NCBI RefSeq assembly: GCF_029024625.1
Contig: NZ_CP118953.1
Span: 496,001 to 560,000 of the forward strand
Reading direction: 5' to 3'
Length of the DNA: 64,000 nt
From: Staphylococcus chromogenes
GTDB lineage: Bacteria > Bacillota > Bacilli > Staphylococcales > Staphylococcaceae
Shown piece by piece: positions 1 through 8,505 of the stretch (position 1 is its first letter; every line of letters starts with the position of its first letter). The translations under genes and the position numbers were made by a program. The notes under the pieces were generated by a model that was not told where the DNA came from, did not search any database, and worked only from the letters and a program-made list of their open reading frames with translations.

Positions 1-114
1 CAGCCCATCCATTTAAAACGTGGATTATTCTTGCAAGGCTTTGATGCAAAAACGAAAAAGCACGATAAAAAAGCGAAATACAATTTCTTTGATGAAAATT
101 ATAAAATGAAATAA
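1..114 (+). CDS. C-terminal end of an unrecognised protein (partial)
   Basis: The first 37 codons read openly in frame 1 and end in TAA at 112-114, directly before a strong terminator, so this is the tail of a gene that begins upstream of the window. The visible peptide is basic and polar, rich in Lys, Asp and Phe, and has no membrane segment or motif that I recognise. No function is proposed. The frame is supported by the terminator placed 8 bases after the stop. Confidence 0.6.
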   Translation, partial: QPIHLKRGLFLQGFDAKTKKHDKKAKYNFFDENYKMK

Positions 115-121
115 CGATAAG

Positions 122-157
122 CGAGTTGAACAGATTCAAGTTCAACTCGTTTTTTTA
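122..157 (+). terminator. Rho-independent terminator
   Basis: CGAGTTGAA at 122-130 pairs perfectly with TTCAACTCG at 141-149 and is followed by a run of T. It closes the partial gene at the window start. Confidence 0.85.
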
Positions 158-276
158 TAGTAGTGCTTATCATCATCCATTAAAGCGTTAAATGTTTACT
201 GTGAGTTTGTATGAGGTATCGGACAATCAATTTTTGATATACTAGTATTAAATATTTTAGGAAGGGGATACATAGC

Positions 277-1350
277 ATGAAAGATACAAAAACTTTATTG
301 AAACAACTTACAGACATTGATGGTATTGCAGGTCATGAATATGACGTTAAACAAGCGATGCGTGAGTTGATTGAACCTAACAGTGATGAAATGATTTTCG
401 ACAATTTGGGAGGCGTGTTTGGTAAAAAAAGTGCCGAATCTGGAAATAAAACGGTCATGATTGCGGGACATTTAGATGAAATTGGTTTTATGGTGACTAA
501 AATCGACGACAATGGCTATATCAAATTTACGCCAGTCGGTGGTTGGTGGAACCAAGTCATGTTATCTCAAAAAGTGACTATTACTACAGAAAAAGGTGAT
601 AAAATTAGAGGCATCATCGGTTCAAAGCCGCCTCATGTTTTAAGTGCTGAAGAACGTAAAAACACTGTAGATATGAAGGCGATGTTTATTGATGTCGGTG
701 CCAAAGATAAAGCTGAAGTTGAAGCAGCAGGAATCGAAATTGGAAATATGATTACACCTTATTCTGAGTTCGAAACATTACTCAACGATAATTACATGAC
801 AGCAAAAGCTTTTGACAACCGCTATGGATGTGCCTTAGCTGTCGATGTTTTAGACGAATTGAAAAATGAAAAAGTGGATGTGAATGTCGTTGCAGGCGCA
901 AACGTTCAAGAAGAAGTCGGTCTTCGTGGCGCAAAAGTTGCAGCACACAAAATCAAACCGGACTTAGCGATTGCGGTAGATGTCTGTGTGGCTTATGATT
1001 CTCCAGGAATGGAAAAAGATGGGGATGTGAAATTAGGACAAGGACCAACAGTGATGGCGCTTGATGGCTCAAACATAGGGCATGTCGGTTTATTCCGCCA
1101 CGTTAAAAAAGTCGCTAAAGCCCACAACATTGATTTACAATTTGATACGATGCCAGGTGGAGGGACAGATGCAGGTAACATTCATACGGCATTGGATGGT
1201 ATTCCTTCTATCGTGATTTCAGTGCCATTGCGCTACATGCATTCTAACGTTTCTGTATTGCATCAAGACGATTACAAAAAAGCCGTTCAATTAGTCACTG
1301 AAGTGGTTAAAGCATTAAATGATGAAACGGTAGAAGATTTAATCTGGTAA
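277..1350 (+). CDS. M42 family metallo-aminopeptidase (FrvX/YsdC type)
   Basis: A 357-residue cytosolic peptidase of the M42 family, two-metal aminopeptidases that usually assemble as dodecamers and trim peptides. Visible metal and catalytic motifs in order are AGHLDEIGF (about residue 63), AFDNRYG with the bridging Asp, QEEVGLRG with the catalytic Glu pair, AVDV, and a late RYMHS histidine. Length is normal for the family. The ATG is preceded by AGGAAGGGG at 259-267. It stands alone between two terminators. Substrate preference (glutamyl or general) cannot be told from sequence; cellulase or endoglucanase names sometimes given to this family are not supported. Confidence 0.9.
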   Translation: MKDTKTLLKQLTDIDGIAGHEYDVKQAMRELIEPNSDEMIFDNLGGVFGKKSAESGNKTVMIAGHLDEIGFMVTKIDDNGYIKFTPVGGWWNQVMLSQKVTITTEKGDKIRGIIGSKPPHVLSAEERKNTVDMKAMFIDVGAKDKAEVEAAGIEIGNMITPYSEFETLLNDNYMTAKAFDNRYGCALAVDVLDELKNEKVDVNVVAGANVQEEVGLRGAKVAAHKIKPDLAIAVDVCVAYDSPGMEKDGDVKLGQGPTVMALDGSNIGHVGLFRHVKKVAKAHNIDLQFDTMPGGGTDAGNIHTALDGIPSIVISVPLRYMHSNVSVLHQDDYKKAVQLVTEVVKALNDETVEDLIW

Positions 1351-1372
1351 ATATCTCATTTATCGTCATAAG

Positions 1373-1410
1373 ACTGTCCTCAAAGTTTTGACTTTGGGGA
1401 CAGTTTTTTT
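1373..1410 (+). terminator. Rho-independent terminator
   Basis: ACTGTCCTCAAAGT and ACTTTGGGGACAGT pair with one G-U wobble and are followed by seven T. The same sequence family recurs at 34880 and 41910. Confidence 0.85.
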
Positions 1411-1508
1411 ATGTATTAACCTATTTTTACGGTTTTTAAAATAGTTATTGTCATTATAGGAGTATTCATGTTAGATTAATTGAAATACATCGAAGAAGGG
1501 GCGATATT

Positions 1509-2408
1509 ATGCGACAAGCACAAAAGCGATGGATAGGCTATTTGCTCGTTATTATTGGAGCGTCGTTTTGGGGTGTTGGGGGTACTGTCTCACAATGGTT
1601 GTTTCAACATGCACACCTTGATGTCGGTTGGTTTGTCGCTGTCCGACTTATCATTTCCGGAGTGCTACTAATCGCCATCGCTTTTTTTACACAAGGCCCC
1701 AAAGTATTGATGATTTGGTGGGATAAACGCGCGTCATTCCAAATCTTCATTTATGGTATTTTTGGAATGCTCGCGGTGCAATTTACATTCATGTCCTCTA
1801 TCAGTTATGGAAATGCCGCAGTGGCTACACTCTTACAATATTTAGGTCCTATTTTTATGATTTTTTATTTAGTAGTTACAAAAATGACGACTTTTGGGCG
1901 TAAGGAAGCTATTGCTGTCATATTAGCGTTGCTTGGCTCTTTTTTATTACTTACCAATGGCAATATAGAAAATTTACAAGTTCCGAAAATAGCGATTATT
2001 TGGGGGCTTTTATCGGCGATCGCTTTAGCATTTTATACGATTTATCCTGTGAAATTATTGGCCCGATGGGGATCGTTAAACGTTGTCGGTTGGGCGATGT
2101 TAATTGGGGGAATCGCTTTAAGCTTTATTCATCCGCCTTGGAATGTAGACCTTACACTTTGGACAGTTGAAACACATCTTTTCTTTTGGTTTGCGATTAT
2201 TTTTGGGACGATGCTTGCGTTTTGGTTTTATATTGATAGCTTAAACTACTTATTTCCTCATGAAGCCGGTCTTCTCGGGACTATCGAACCGTTGATGGCA
2301 CTTGTGACTTCTGTTATTTGGTTACATATTGGTTTTGGCGTATGGCAATTGATAGGCGTCATATGTATCATTATGATGATCGTCGTATTATCAGTGATGA
2401 AAAAATAG
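1509..2408 (+). CDS. EamA/DMT family transporter
   Basis: A 299-residue integral membrane protein of the drug/metabolite transporter superfamily, with about ten hydrophobic segments arranged as two EamA repeats. The first repeat carries the typical GASFWGVGGTVSQ start and the AVATLLQYLGPIF segment near residue 105; the second ends with EPLMALVTSVIW near residue 255. Such proteins move small metabolites or amino acids across the plasma membrane, but the substrate is not predictable. GAAGAAGGGG lies upstream of the ATG. The gene is monocistronic between terminators. Confidence 0.85.
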   Translation: MRQAQKRWIGYLLVIIGASFWGVGGTVSQWLFQHAHLDVGWFVAVRLIISGVLLIAIAFFTQGPKVLMIWWDKRASFQIFIYGIFGMLAVQFTFMSSISYGNAAVATLLQYLGPIFMIFYLVVTKMTTFGRKEAIAVILALLGSFLLLTNGNIENLQVPKIAIIWGLLSAIALAFYTIYPVKLLARWGSLNVVGWAMLIGGIALSFIHPPWNVDLTLWTVETHLFFWFAIIFGTMLAFWFYIDSLNYLFPHEAGLLGTIEPLMALVTSVIWLHIGFGVWQLIGVICIIMMIVVLSVMKK

Positions 2409-2457
2409 ATTTAATGCGAAACGTATTTTTTAGACAAAGATATGAATAAGCGTAGAA

Positions 2458-2496
2458 GCGGTAAGAAATGGGAATAAGATTTCTTACCGCATTTTT
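2458..2496 (+). terminator. Rho-independent terminator
   Basis: Perfect 12-bp stem GCGGTAAGAAAT / ATTTCTTACCGC followed by ATTTTT; ends the EamA transporter gene. Confidence 0.85.
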
Positions 2497-2602
2497 ATTT
2501 ATGAACCCAACTTGATGACGTTAATGTAGCCTCTAGGTTATAGAGAAATGTTGGTTTATAGGGTATCATTCCAAAAAGTAATCTAAATGTTCACGAGGCA
2601 TT

Positions 2603-2640
2603 AAAAAACGCAAGGTGAGAGACGATACTCAGCCTTGCGT
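2603..2640 (-). terminator. Rho-independent terminator of the small membrane protein gene
   Basis: On the minus strand an ACGCAAGG...CCTTGCGT stem is followed by TTTTTTA, just after the stop codon of the gene at 2646-2993. Confidence 0.75.
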
Positions 2641-2645
2641 AAAAT

Positions 2646-2993
2646 TTAGTGGTGCATATTACCCATATCATGAATTTTCATCATTAAACCGTGGGGCACG
2701 TCGTCATGAGAGACAACTTCTTTTTTTACATAATGATGTTTGTCATATTTATCTGCAACAAGTTTTACGAAATCCCCTTTTTTAGGTTGGAAATCGCTGT
2801 CAGTTGGAAGTTTTACATTTTTTTCAACTGTTTTTTCAGATTCGCTAATCACTTTTTCTGCTGTTGTGTTATCTTTCATATAACCGTAGTAAGTTTCTTT
2901 TTGTCCTGACATCATAATTGCCACGATGACGATAATTGTTGCAAGGACCATAACTCCAATTAATATAAAACCTAATGTTTGTTTGTTTTTCAT
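2646..2993 (-). CDS. Small membrane-anchored protein (probably DUF4889 family)
   Basis: A 115-residue protein with a short basic N-terminus, one membrane segment (about residues 7-27) and a charged Lys/Asp-rich outer domain of about 85 residues ending in a His/Met-rich tail (DMGNMHH). It resembles the small staphylococcal DUF4889 proteins, whose function is unknown; that family call is from memory and only moderately sure. The ATG at 2993 was chosen because AAAGGAG lies upstream and the basic MKNKQ start is normal for a membrane anchor; a longer open frame upstream adds a second hydrophobic stretch with no ribosome site. The His/Met tail could bind metal. Confidence 0.6.
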   Translation of the reverse strand: MKNKQTLGFILIGVMVLATIIVIVAIMMSGQKETYYGYMKDNTTAEKVISESEKTVEKNVKLPTDSDFQPKKGDFVKLVADKYDKHHYVKKEVVSHDDVPHGLMMKIHDMGNMHH

Positions 2994-3188
2994 AGGTATG
3001 AAAGCTCCTTTTTTGAATATAATGCTATTGTATAGGAATATTCCTAAAAGCAAAAGGGGTTGAAATATCGACAAAATTGTGACGAACCTTTTTTGATGAC
3101 AAAGATGAGTTTTTTAGTATGATTTTATTTCAAAACAATTTCATCAATGCTAAAATAAGCGTTAGCTCATCATGTAAGAGGTGATGAT

Positions 3189-3395
3189 ATGAGCTTTTAT
3201 GAGTTTATGTTAGGATTTTTAGGAGATAAGACCCCTTTAGGAGAATTGGCGTCATTTGTAGTGAATGATATTGATTTTCCACGGGACTTAGTACATCCTC
3301 ATGAAATACTAGCATATTTTCATAAACATACTACCGTGGATAATGATTTAATGAATATCATTAAACGCGCATTACATTTGTATAGCCAAATTTAA
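3189..3395 (+). CDS. YozE/UPF0346-like SAM-fold protein
   Basis: A 68-residue acidic protein with the signature of the YozE SAM-like family: SFYEFML at the start, PLGELA near residue 16, a DIDFPRD motif near residue 27, and an EILAYF helix. Staphylococci usually carry a better-conserved YozE protein, so this is probably a divergent paralogue. The family is a small helical bundle of unknown function. AAGAGGTGATGAT precedes the ATG. It is a single gene upstream of an MFS transporter, with a hairpin between. Confidence 0.65.
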   Translation: MSFYEFMLGFLGDKTPLGELASFVVNDIDFPRDLVHPHEILAYFHKHTTVDNDLMNIIKRALHLYSQI

Positions 3396-3481
3396 AGGGC
3401 GTTAAAGGGTGGTATGAGGCAGTTTTTTACATATAAGATTCACTCTTTATTGTAAAAACATGCCTTCACCTCTATAAATGT

Positions 3482-3517
3482 AAGGGCTTAGACAGTGTCT
3501 AAGCGCCTTATTTTTTT
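3482..3517 (+). terminator. Probable terminator after the YozE-like gene
   Basis: Imperfect stem AAGGGCTTAGAC / GTCTAAGCGCCTT with one bulged base, followed by seven T. It lies 87 bases after the stop codon. Confidence 0.65.
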
Positions 3518-3558
3518 ATGATAAAATACATATAGAAGAGTTGAAGGGGGAAGGGCGA

Positions 3559-4764
3559 ATGGAAGGTAGAAAGGGCTCGTTAAAAATACAAGATCAGTGG
3601 TTCGTCGTCATAGGGATTGTCTTGATTGCATCCACACTACGCGCACCGCTTACAGCCGTTGGTCCTGTCATTGACAACATTCAATCTGACTTACATATCA
3701 ATCATTTTATAGCGGGATTCATTACAACCATTCCTCTTATTATTTTTGGTTTGGTCTCAATGTGGGTGACACGCATTTTAAAACGGTTTGAAATGACGCA
3801 TATTTTATTTGTAGCTGTCATTGTGACCATTATTGGCTTAGTCATTCGTATTTCTGGAGACTTATTGATGTTTGTGATTGGGACGATTATTATAGGCGTC
3901 TCTATTGCATTTTGTAATGTCACTCTGCCTGCTTATGCAAAGCAATATTTTCCATTGCAAATAGGTCTGATTACAGGAATTTATAGTGCCACGATGAATT
4001 TCACCGCAGGGCTAGGTGGGGGATTAAGTTATCCACTCTCGAAAGTCAGTGGTTGGGACTATCGTTTATCTCTCTCGTTTTGGGTGGTCTTTGCAGTGGT
4101 CGCAATTTTATTTTGGCTTCCTCAACTCAAAGTTAAAGTCAAAGCTGCTTTACAAAGGGACGAACCTCATGCTTATCCAATCATAAAGTCAAAACTGGCT
4201 TGGGCTGTAGCGTTATTAATGGCATTTCAGTCGATGTCATTTTACTGTATTGTCGCATGGTATCCCTCTATTTTAATAAGTAAAGGGATTTCACCTGAAA
4301 CAGCAGGATATATGTTGATGCTTAACCAGTTTGCGCAACTTCCGATGACATTTACATTCCCAATCATTGCGGCAAAAATGAAAAATCAGCGTCGACTTAT
4401 CCAAATGATTACAATCCTATTTTTAATAGGATTCAGCTTATTATGGAGTCAGCATGTAATGTTACTCATTCTTGCGATGATATTTTCTGGTTTGGCAATT
4501 GGTGCGTGCTTTAGTTTGTGTATGACACTATTTTCAATACGGGCAAAAACGACGCAAGGCAGTATGCAACTCTCTGGATTTGGGCAGTCTGTCGGTTATT
4601 GGATTGCGGCGATAGGCCCCTTTTTAATGGGGGCGTTATATGACTATTCGAATAATTGGAATAGCGCCATAGTGATGTTTTTAATCATGACTGTGATCAT
4701 CTGTTTAGTTGGACATTATGCCACGCGAGCGGCAGTGATAGAAGATGAATTCGGAAAACAATAA
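3559..4764 (+). CDS. CynX/NimT family MFS transporter
   Basis: A 401-residue major facilitator with 12 predicted membrane segments. The start motif ASTLRAPLTAVGPVI and the long SGFGQSVGYWIAAIGPFLMG segment near residue 340 are typical of the CynX/NimT group (cyanate or 2-nitroimidazole type permeases). The real substrate in staphylococci is not known. ATG 3559 was chosen over an upstream TTG because AAGGGGGAAGGG at 3544-3555 is then well spaced. It is followed by its own terminator and faces galU. Confidence 0.85.
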   Translation: MEGRKGSLKIQDQWFVVIGIVLIASTLRAPLTAVGPVIDNIQSDLHINHFIAGFITTIPLIIFGLVSMWVTRILKRFEMTHILFVAVIVTIIGLVIRISGDLLMFVIGTIIIGVSIAFCNVTLPAYAKQYFPLQIGLITGIYSATMNFTAGLGGGLSYPLSKVSGWDYRLSLSFWVVFAVVAILFWLPQLKVKVKAALQRDEPHAYPIIKSKLAWAVALLMAFQSMSFYCIVAWYPSILISKGISPETAGYMLMLNQFAQLPMTFTFPIIAAKMKNQRRLIQMITILFLIGFSLLWSQHVMLLILAMIFSGLAIGACFSLCMTLFSIRAKTTQGSMQLSGFGQSVGYWIAAIGPFLMGALYDYSNNWNSAIVMFLIMTVIICLVGHYATRAAVIEDEFGKQ

Positions 4765-4782
4765 TGTATAAATAGAATAATG

Positions 4783-4826
4783 GCCACTTTCCAAATCATT
4801 CCAATTTGTGAAAGTGGCGTTTTTTT
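4783..4826 (+). terminator. Rho-independent terminator after the CynX-like gene
   Basis: GCCACTTT at 4783 pairs with AAAGTGGC at 4811, extended by an imperfect inner stem, then seven T. The T-run overlaps the stop codon of galU on the other strand. Confidence 0.8.
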
Positions 4827-5709
4827 ATTGGGAGGCAGTGTCTTCATTTAAGAGGTCTTTAATATATCGTGTCATTTCTTCTTTCATAGAGGGGTCATTG
4901 AGCGCAAAATGTAAGGTTGTTTTGACAAAACCAATCTTTTCACCGACATCGTAACGCGTGCCGTCAAATTCATAAGCATACACAGAATCATCTTGATTGA
5001 GACGTTCAATGGCATCGGTTAATTGAATTTCGCCACCTGCACCGACATCTTGCGTGTCCAAATATTTGAAAATCTCAGGGGTCAGGACGTATCTTCCCAT
5101 AATTGCTAAGTTAGAAGGCGCAGTTCCTGGAGCCGGTTTTTCTACGAACTGGCTTACTTCATAACGTCGGCCTTGTTTTGTTTTAGGTTCTACAATACCA
5201 TAACGATGGGTTTCTTCGTATGGTACTTCTTGAACGCCTATAACAGACTTTTGTGTTACTTCATATTGCTCGATTAATTGCTGAATCGCAGGTGTTTCAG
5301 ACTGAACAATATCATCACCTAATAAAACGGCGAAAGGTTCATCGCCAAAAAATTGTCGTGCGGTCCATATCGCATGTCCCAACCCTTTTTGTTCTTTTTG
5401 ACGAACGTAAAAAATATTTGCTAAGTCGGTGGAGTGTTGGACTTTTTCAAGTAAATCTAACTTGCCTTTATCTTTTAAGGTGGATTCGAGTTCTTTTTGA
5501 TTGTCAAAATGATCTTCAATGGCACGTTTATGCTTTCCAGTAACGATAATAATATCCTCGATGCCAGCTCGTGCCGCTTCTTCAACGATATATTGAATCG
5601 TAGGGGTGTCGAGAATAGGGAGCATCTCCTTTGGCATTGCCTTTGTGGCAGGTAAAAATCTTGTGCCTAGACCTGCAGCTGGAATGATTGCTTTCTTTAT
5701 TTTTGACAT
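4825..5709 (-). CDS. galU: UTP-glucose-1-phosphate uridylyltransferase
   Basis: Makes UDP-glucose from UTP and glucose-1-phosphate in the cytosol; in staphylococci this feeds the diglucosyl-diacylglycerol anchor of lipoteichoic acid (the gene is also called gtaB). The 294-residue protein shows the nucleotide-binding [18 protein letters not shown] motif near residue 12, then [16 protein letters not shown] near residue 130, FVEKP, and the [10 protein letters not shown] end motif. ATG 5709 is preceded by AGGAGG; an upstream open extension of 14 codons lacks a site. It is convergent with the CynX-like gene and downstream of the large AraC gene. Confidence 0.95.
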   Translation of the reverse strand: MSKIKKAIIPAAGLGTRFLPATKAMPKEMLPILDTPTIQYIVEEAARAGIEDIIIVTGKHKRAIEDHFDNQKELESTLKDKGKLDLLEKVQHSTDLANIFYVRQKEQKGLGHAIWTARQFFGDEPFAVLLGDDIVQSETPAIQQLIEQYEVTQKSVIGVQEVPYEETHRYGIVEPKTKQGRRYEVSQFVEKPAPGTAPSNLAIMGRYVLTPEIFKYLDTQDVGAGGEIQLTDAIERLNQDDSVYAYEFDGTRYDVGEKIGFVKTTLHFALNDPSMKEEMTRYIKDLLNEDTASQ

Positions 5710-5799
5710 AAAAAAATAGCCTCCTAGCTCAATCTTTGTCATTAATTCCATTATAGTATAAAACTATGAGAATTACTAAAGGGAGCTAGAAGGCATATC

Positions 5800-7920
5800 T
5801 TATTCTAAATCATTGAATAAAGAAGTCGGTTGTTTATAAATATGAATGACTTTGAGTTGTGTCGGTAGCACCTTAATTTCTAAGGGGCCATTATTAAAAT
5901 CATGAATACAAATATTTTTTCTTAAATGTTGCGTTTGTTGAATGTCTTGAATATGTTGTATTGGAATGTAAGTTTGATCATCATATTGTATCAAATTCCG
6001 GATGTTCATTGTTTCATCATCATAAGTCCGAATAATGACCAAATGTTTATCTCGAATAAAATCACTTGAGAGTTGATAGTAGGTGGGTTCATTTTGAAAT
6101 TCTCTTTGACCGCCTAGCGTATTTGGCGTCAAAAAGATTGTATAATCAATATCTGTTTGTTTGTACATCGTATGATGCTGAATTTTAATATAATTATCTG
6201 TAAAAGGATGTAACAACTCTGAGATGAATGGCAACATCGTTTGCATATGGCGTGCGGTCAAGTAACCAAACTCATTCGTGTCGTCTGTTACTAACGGGAT
6301 ATTCATCGAAGTAAATGTTGGTGCCGTATGCATCATAAAATGCAACCAATCGCTAGGTTGATGAATGATATTTTTGTAAAACAATTTTTCAAACGCTGTT
6401 GATGTCAACCCGATTAAGGATAATGATGGCACGGATTTTTGAAGAGATGGATAGCTCATCAATTGTTGCCATTCATGCGTCATATGTTGGAAAGAGGTAC
6501 TCGCATGAAGCTCATCATTGATAAAGTCGTTCACATCAAAAGTGTAGCCTGATATGGTCGTATTAAGTTTTTGCGCTTCTTCTAAAAAAGCATTTCGGTG
6601 ATGAATCACGTCATGTGAGACGAGTAATTCGACTTCATATGTGTGAAATACACGAGCTAAGCGTTCTGATAAATAATCGATATCTTTAAATGTTAAAAAG
6701 CGCATATCAAACAATACGTTAACTTTAGGCAGCGCATGAGTTAAGGTAGGAATGCAATGTAAGAGCTTTTTCACCCCGTTTAAAAATTGTACTTCGAGTA
6801 AGTCAAACTCATAAAGTGAAGCAATCTTAAAGCTAAAATGTAAATGATGTGCGTTCATAAATTGAATGAGATGTTCTAATTGCTGACCTTTATTATGGGT
6901 GAGTGTCACATGTGATGCTTCTTCAAAATATAAGTAGTGCGGTTGTTTGGCGAGAACGTCTTGCATCGAATCGAAAAATTGTTGATAATGCCATAAGTCC
7001 TCCAAGCGATTCAAAGCGACTCTTATTTTAGGTAATTTAAATCTTGAGGGCTGAAGGATGGCATCAAGATCCAATTGAACTTTAGCCCCTTGTGTATGCG
7101 CTACAAATTGTTGATAGAGTCGTTGGAAAATATCTGAATTTTTTTGATGTATGACTATTTTTGAATTAACATTGGCTTGTGTTTTTTTATAAGTATATGG
7201 ACTTACGCCAATGTAGTTTTTAAATTGTTTAGAGTAATTACTGTAATTTGAAAATCCAAAGTTCTGCGCAATATCATAAATTGAGTCATTATTCCATAGT
7301 AAATGTGGTAAGGATAAACTTAGCTTTAAAGTGACGGTATAGCTTTTAAAATTAAACCCGAGTTGTTCATTAAATAATATAGAGATGTAAGATGAAGACA
7401 CAAAAAAACGTTGTGCTAAATCTTGAAGGGTGATTTTTTGTTCAATCTTTTCATGAATAATATTAAGGACATTGATGAGCATGTCAGATTCAACATGCAT
7501 GTGTGGTAAGTATACGTTATCACAAGGCATGTAGCATTCTTTTAACATCAATTGAATGAGCGTATGTAACGTCTTAGATTGGTGTTCTGGGTTGTCATAT
7601 ATTAGCATAGACTGAATGTGTTCACGGAGTTGTTCATGTGCGTACAGTTTTGTATCATCAAAAAAGCCATTCATAAAATTAGACTGAACATCCATTAATA
7701 AATGGAGGGGGAGTGTTACTTTTATTAAAGCTTTTGCATGATGAATTTTAACCAAGTCACTATGATTGATAATGGCAACTTGGTAATATTGTTCTTTATT
7801 TAATCCGTTATGTTGAATTTTTAACTTTCCATCGAGAGAAAAATACAATTCTACAGCATTAAAGCAACGATATGAATCTGATTGAAATTGTTCAAATAAT
7901 TCAATATGAACGCTTTGCAT
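5800..7920 (-). CDS. Large AraC/XylS regulator (Rsp/Rbf type)
   Basis: A 706-residue regulator with an unusual AraC layout. A cupin-like sensor (about 1-100) is followed by two helix-turn-helix motifs at about 163-247 (QKITLQDLAQRFFVSSSYIS and YDIAQNFGFSNYSNYSKQF), then a long C-terminal half (about 290-700) that resembles a glycosidase-like barrel. This is the plan of staphylococcal Rsp and Rbf (each about 700 residues), which control surface proteins, biofilm and virulence; length and plan fit, but sequence alone does not let me choose between them. The gene starts at an ATG 7920, followed upstream by a 578-bp gene-free region that may encode an RNA. Confidence 0.8.
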   Translation of the reverse strand: MQSVHIELFEQFQSDSYRCFNAVELYFSLDGKLKIQHNGLNKEQYYQVAIINHSDLVKIHHAKALIKVTLPLHLLMDVQSNFMNGFFDDTKLYAHEQLREHIQSMLIYDNPEHQSKTLHTLIQLMLKECYMPCDNVYLPHMHVESDMLINVLNIIHEKIEQKITLQDLAQRFFVSSSYISILFNEQLGFNFKSYTVTLKLSLSLPHLLWNNDSIYDIAQNFGFSNYSNYSKQFKNYIGVSPYTYKKTQANVNSKIVIHQKNSDIFQRLYQQFVAHTQGAKVQLDLDAILQPSRFKLPKIRVALNRLEDLWHYQQFFDSMQDVLAKQPHYLYFEEASHVTLTHNKGQQLEHLIQFMNAHHLHFSFKIASLYEFDLLEVQFLNGVKKLLHCIPTLTHALPKVNVLFDMRFLTFKDIDYLSERLARVFHTYEVELLVSHDVIHHRNAFLEEAQKLNTTISGYTFDVNDFINDELHASTSFQHMTHEWQQLMSYPSLQKSVPSLSLIGLTSTAFEKLFYKNIIHQPSDWLHFMMHTAPTFTSMNIPLVTDDTNEFGYLTARHMQTMLPFISELLHPFTDNYIKIQHHTMYKQTDIDYTIFLTPNTLGGQREFQNEPTYYQLSSDFIRDKHLVIIRTYDDETMNIRNLIQYDDQTYIPIQHIQDIQQTQHLRKNICIHDFNNGPLEIKVLPTQLKVIHIYKQPTSLFNDLE

Positions 7921-8498
7921 GTATGTGACCTCACTTACTCAAAATGTATTCTTTTGGATGACGTAGTTTAAATTTTTGCTATAAATAATTTGTATTATAG
8001 GACTTAATATATTGAGAAACAATATTCTCTCTTTTATTTTAATTTTTTCAGTACTTATTGATATAATTAGACATATAAACTTGACGTTCAAGTTAAGATA
8101 AGGATTATTTATTAAATTTGGATATAAAAAATAGATATGGAACTTCTATACGGAATGATGGAAATTGAATTTTAGAATAATGTATCTAAAATTAAGTTTT
8201 TGATGTAAGATTAAAGGCATTTGAGGAATGAAAACGAAGTGCAAGATGTCTAGATTTTAGTTTGTATTTTATAGAGAAGGCAAATAGCGTATTAAAGTAA
8301 TATTTATGCAGCGAATTAAAAGTGATTTCTACGAGAAACTATCGTTGCGTGTGGCTATTATATATCATCAACGCACAACATAAGGTGAAAATTAAGCATG
8401 TGGGGTGCTGATTTGAAAGTTGGGAAAGAGATAAGCGAGAGGAAATAGCTGTTTTAGTGAAAAAATAACGAATTGGGAACGGCCCCAATTCGTTATTT
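7921..8498. other. 578-bp gene-free region upstream of the large AraC gene
   Basis: No convincing coding frame on either strand. It must hold the promoter of the AraC gene (minus strand). On the plus strand it holds a promoter-like pair at 8081-8109 and ends in a strong two-way terminator, which together define a possible non-coding RNA. Confidence 0.7.
8081..8109 (+). promoter_or_regulatory. Candidate sigma-A promoter of a divergent RNA
   Basis: TTGACG at 8081-8086, a 17-base spacer and ATTATT at 8104-8109, pointing away from the AraC gene. The -35 is good and the -10 only fair. Confidence 0.35.
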
Positions 8499-8505
8499 TT
8501 ATTTG
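8116..8505 (+). ncRNA. Possible non-coding RNA divergent from the AraC gene
   Basis: A candidate transcript of about 390 bases from the promoter at 8081-8109 to the terminator at 8461-8500, with no plausible open frame. In S. aureus the rsp gene is divergent from the long stable RNA SSR42, whose transcription needs Rsp. The same geometry here suggests a counterpart, although the region is much shorter than SSR42. This is an inference from context; no SSR42 sequence match is claimed. Confidence 0.3.
8461..8500. terminator. Two-way terminator
   Basis: A 14-bp perfect stem AATAACGAATTGGG / CCCAATTCGTTATT with T-runs on both strands. On the minus strand it closes the CorA-like gene; on the plus strand it could end the possible RNA. 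Confidence 0.85.

Noticed and set aside
3405..3420. AGGGTGGTATGAGG resembles the T-box motif AGGGTGGTACCGCG
   Set aside because: It lies just after a stop codon, with no specifier-loop leader upstream and no aminoacyl or amino-acid gene downstream.
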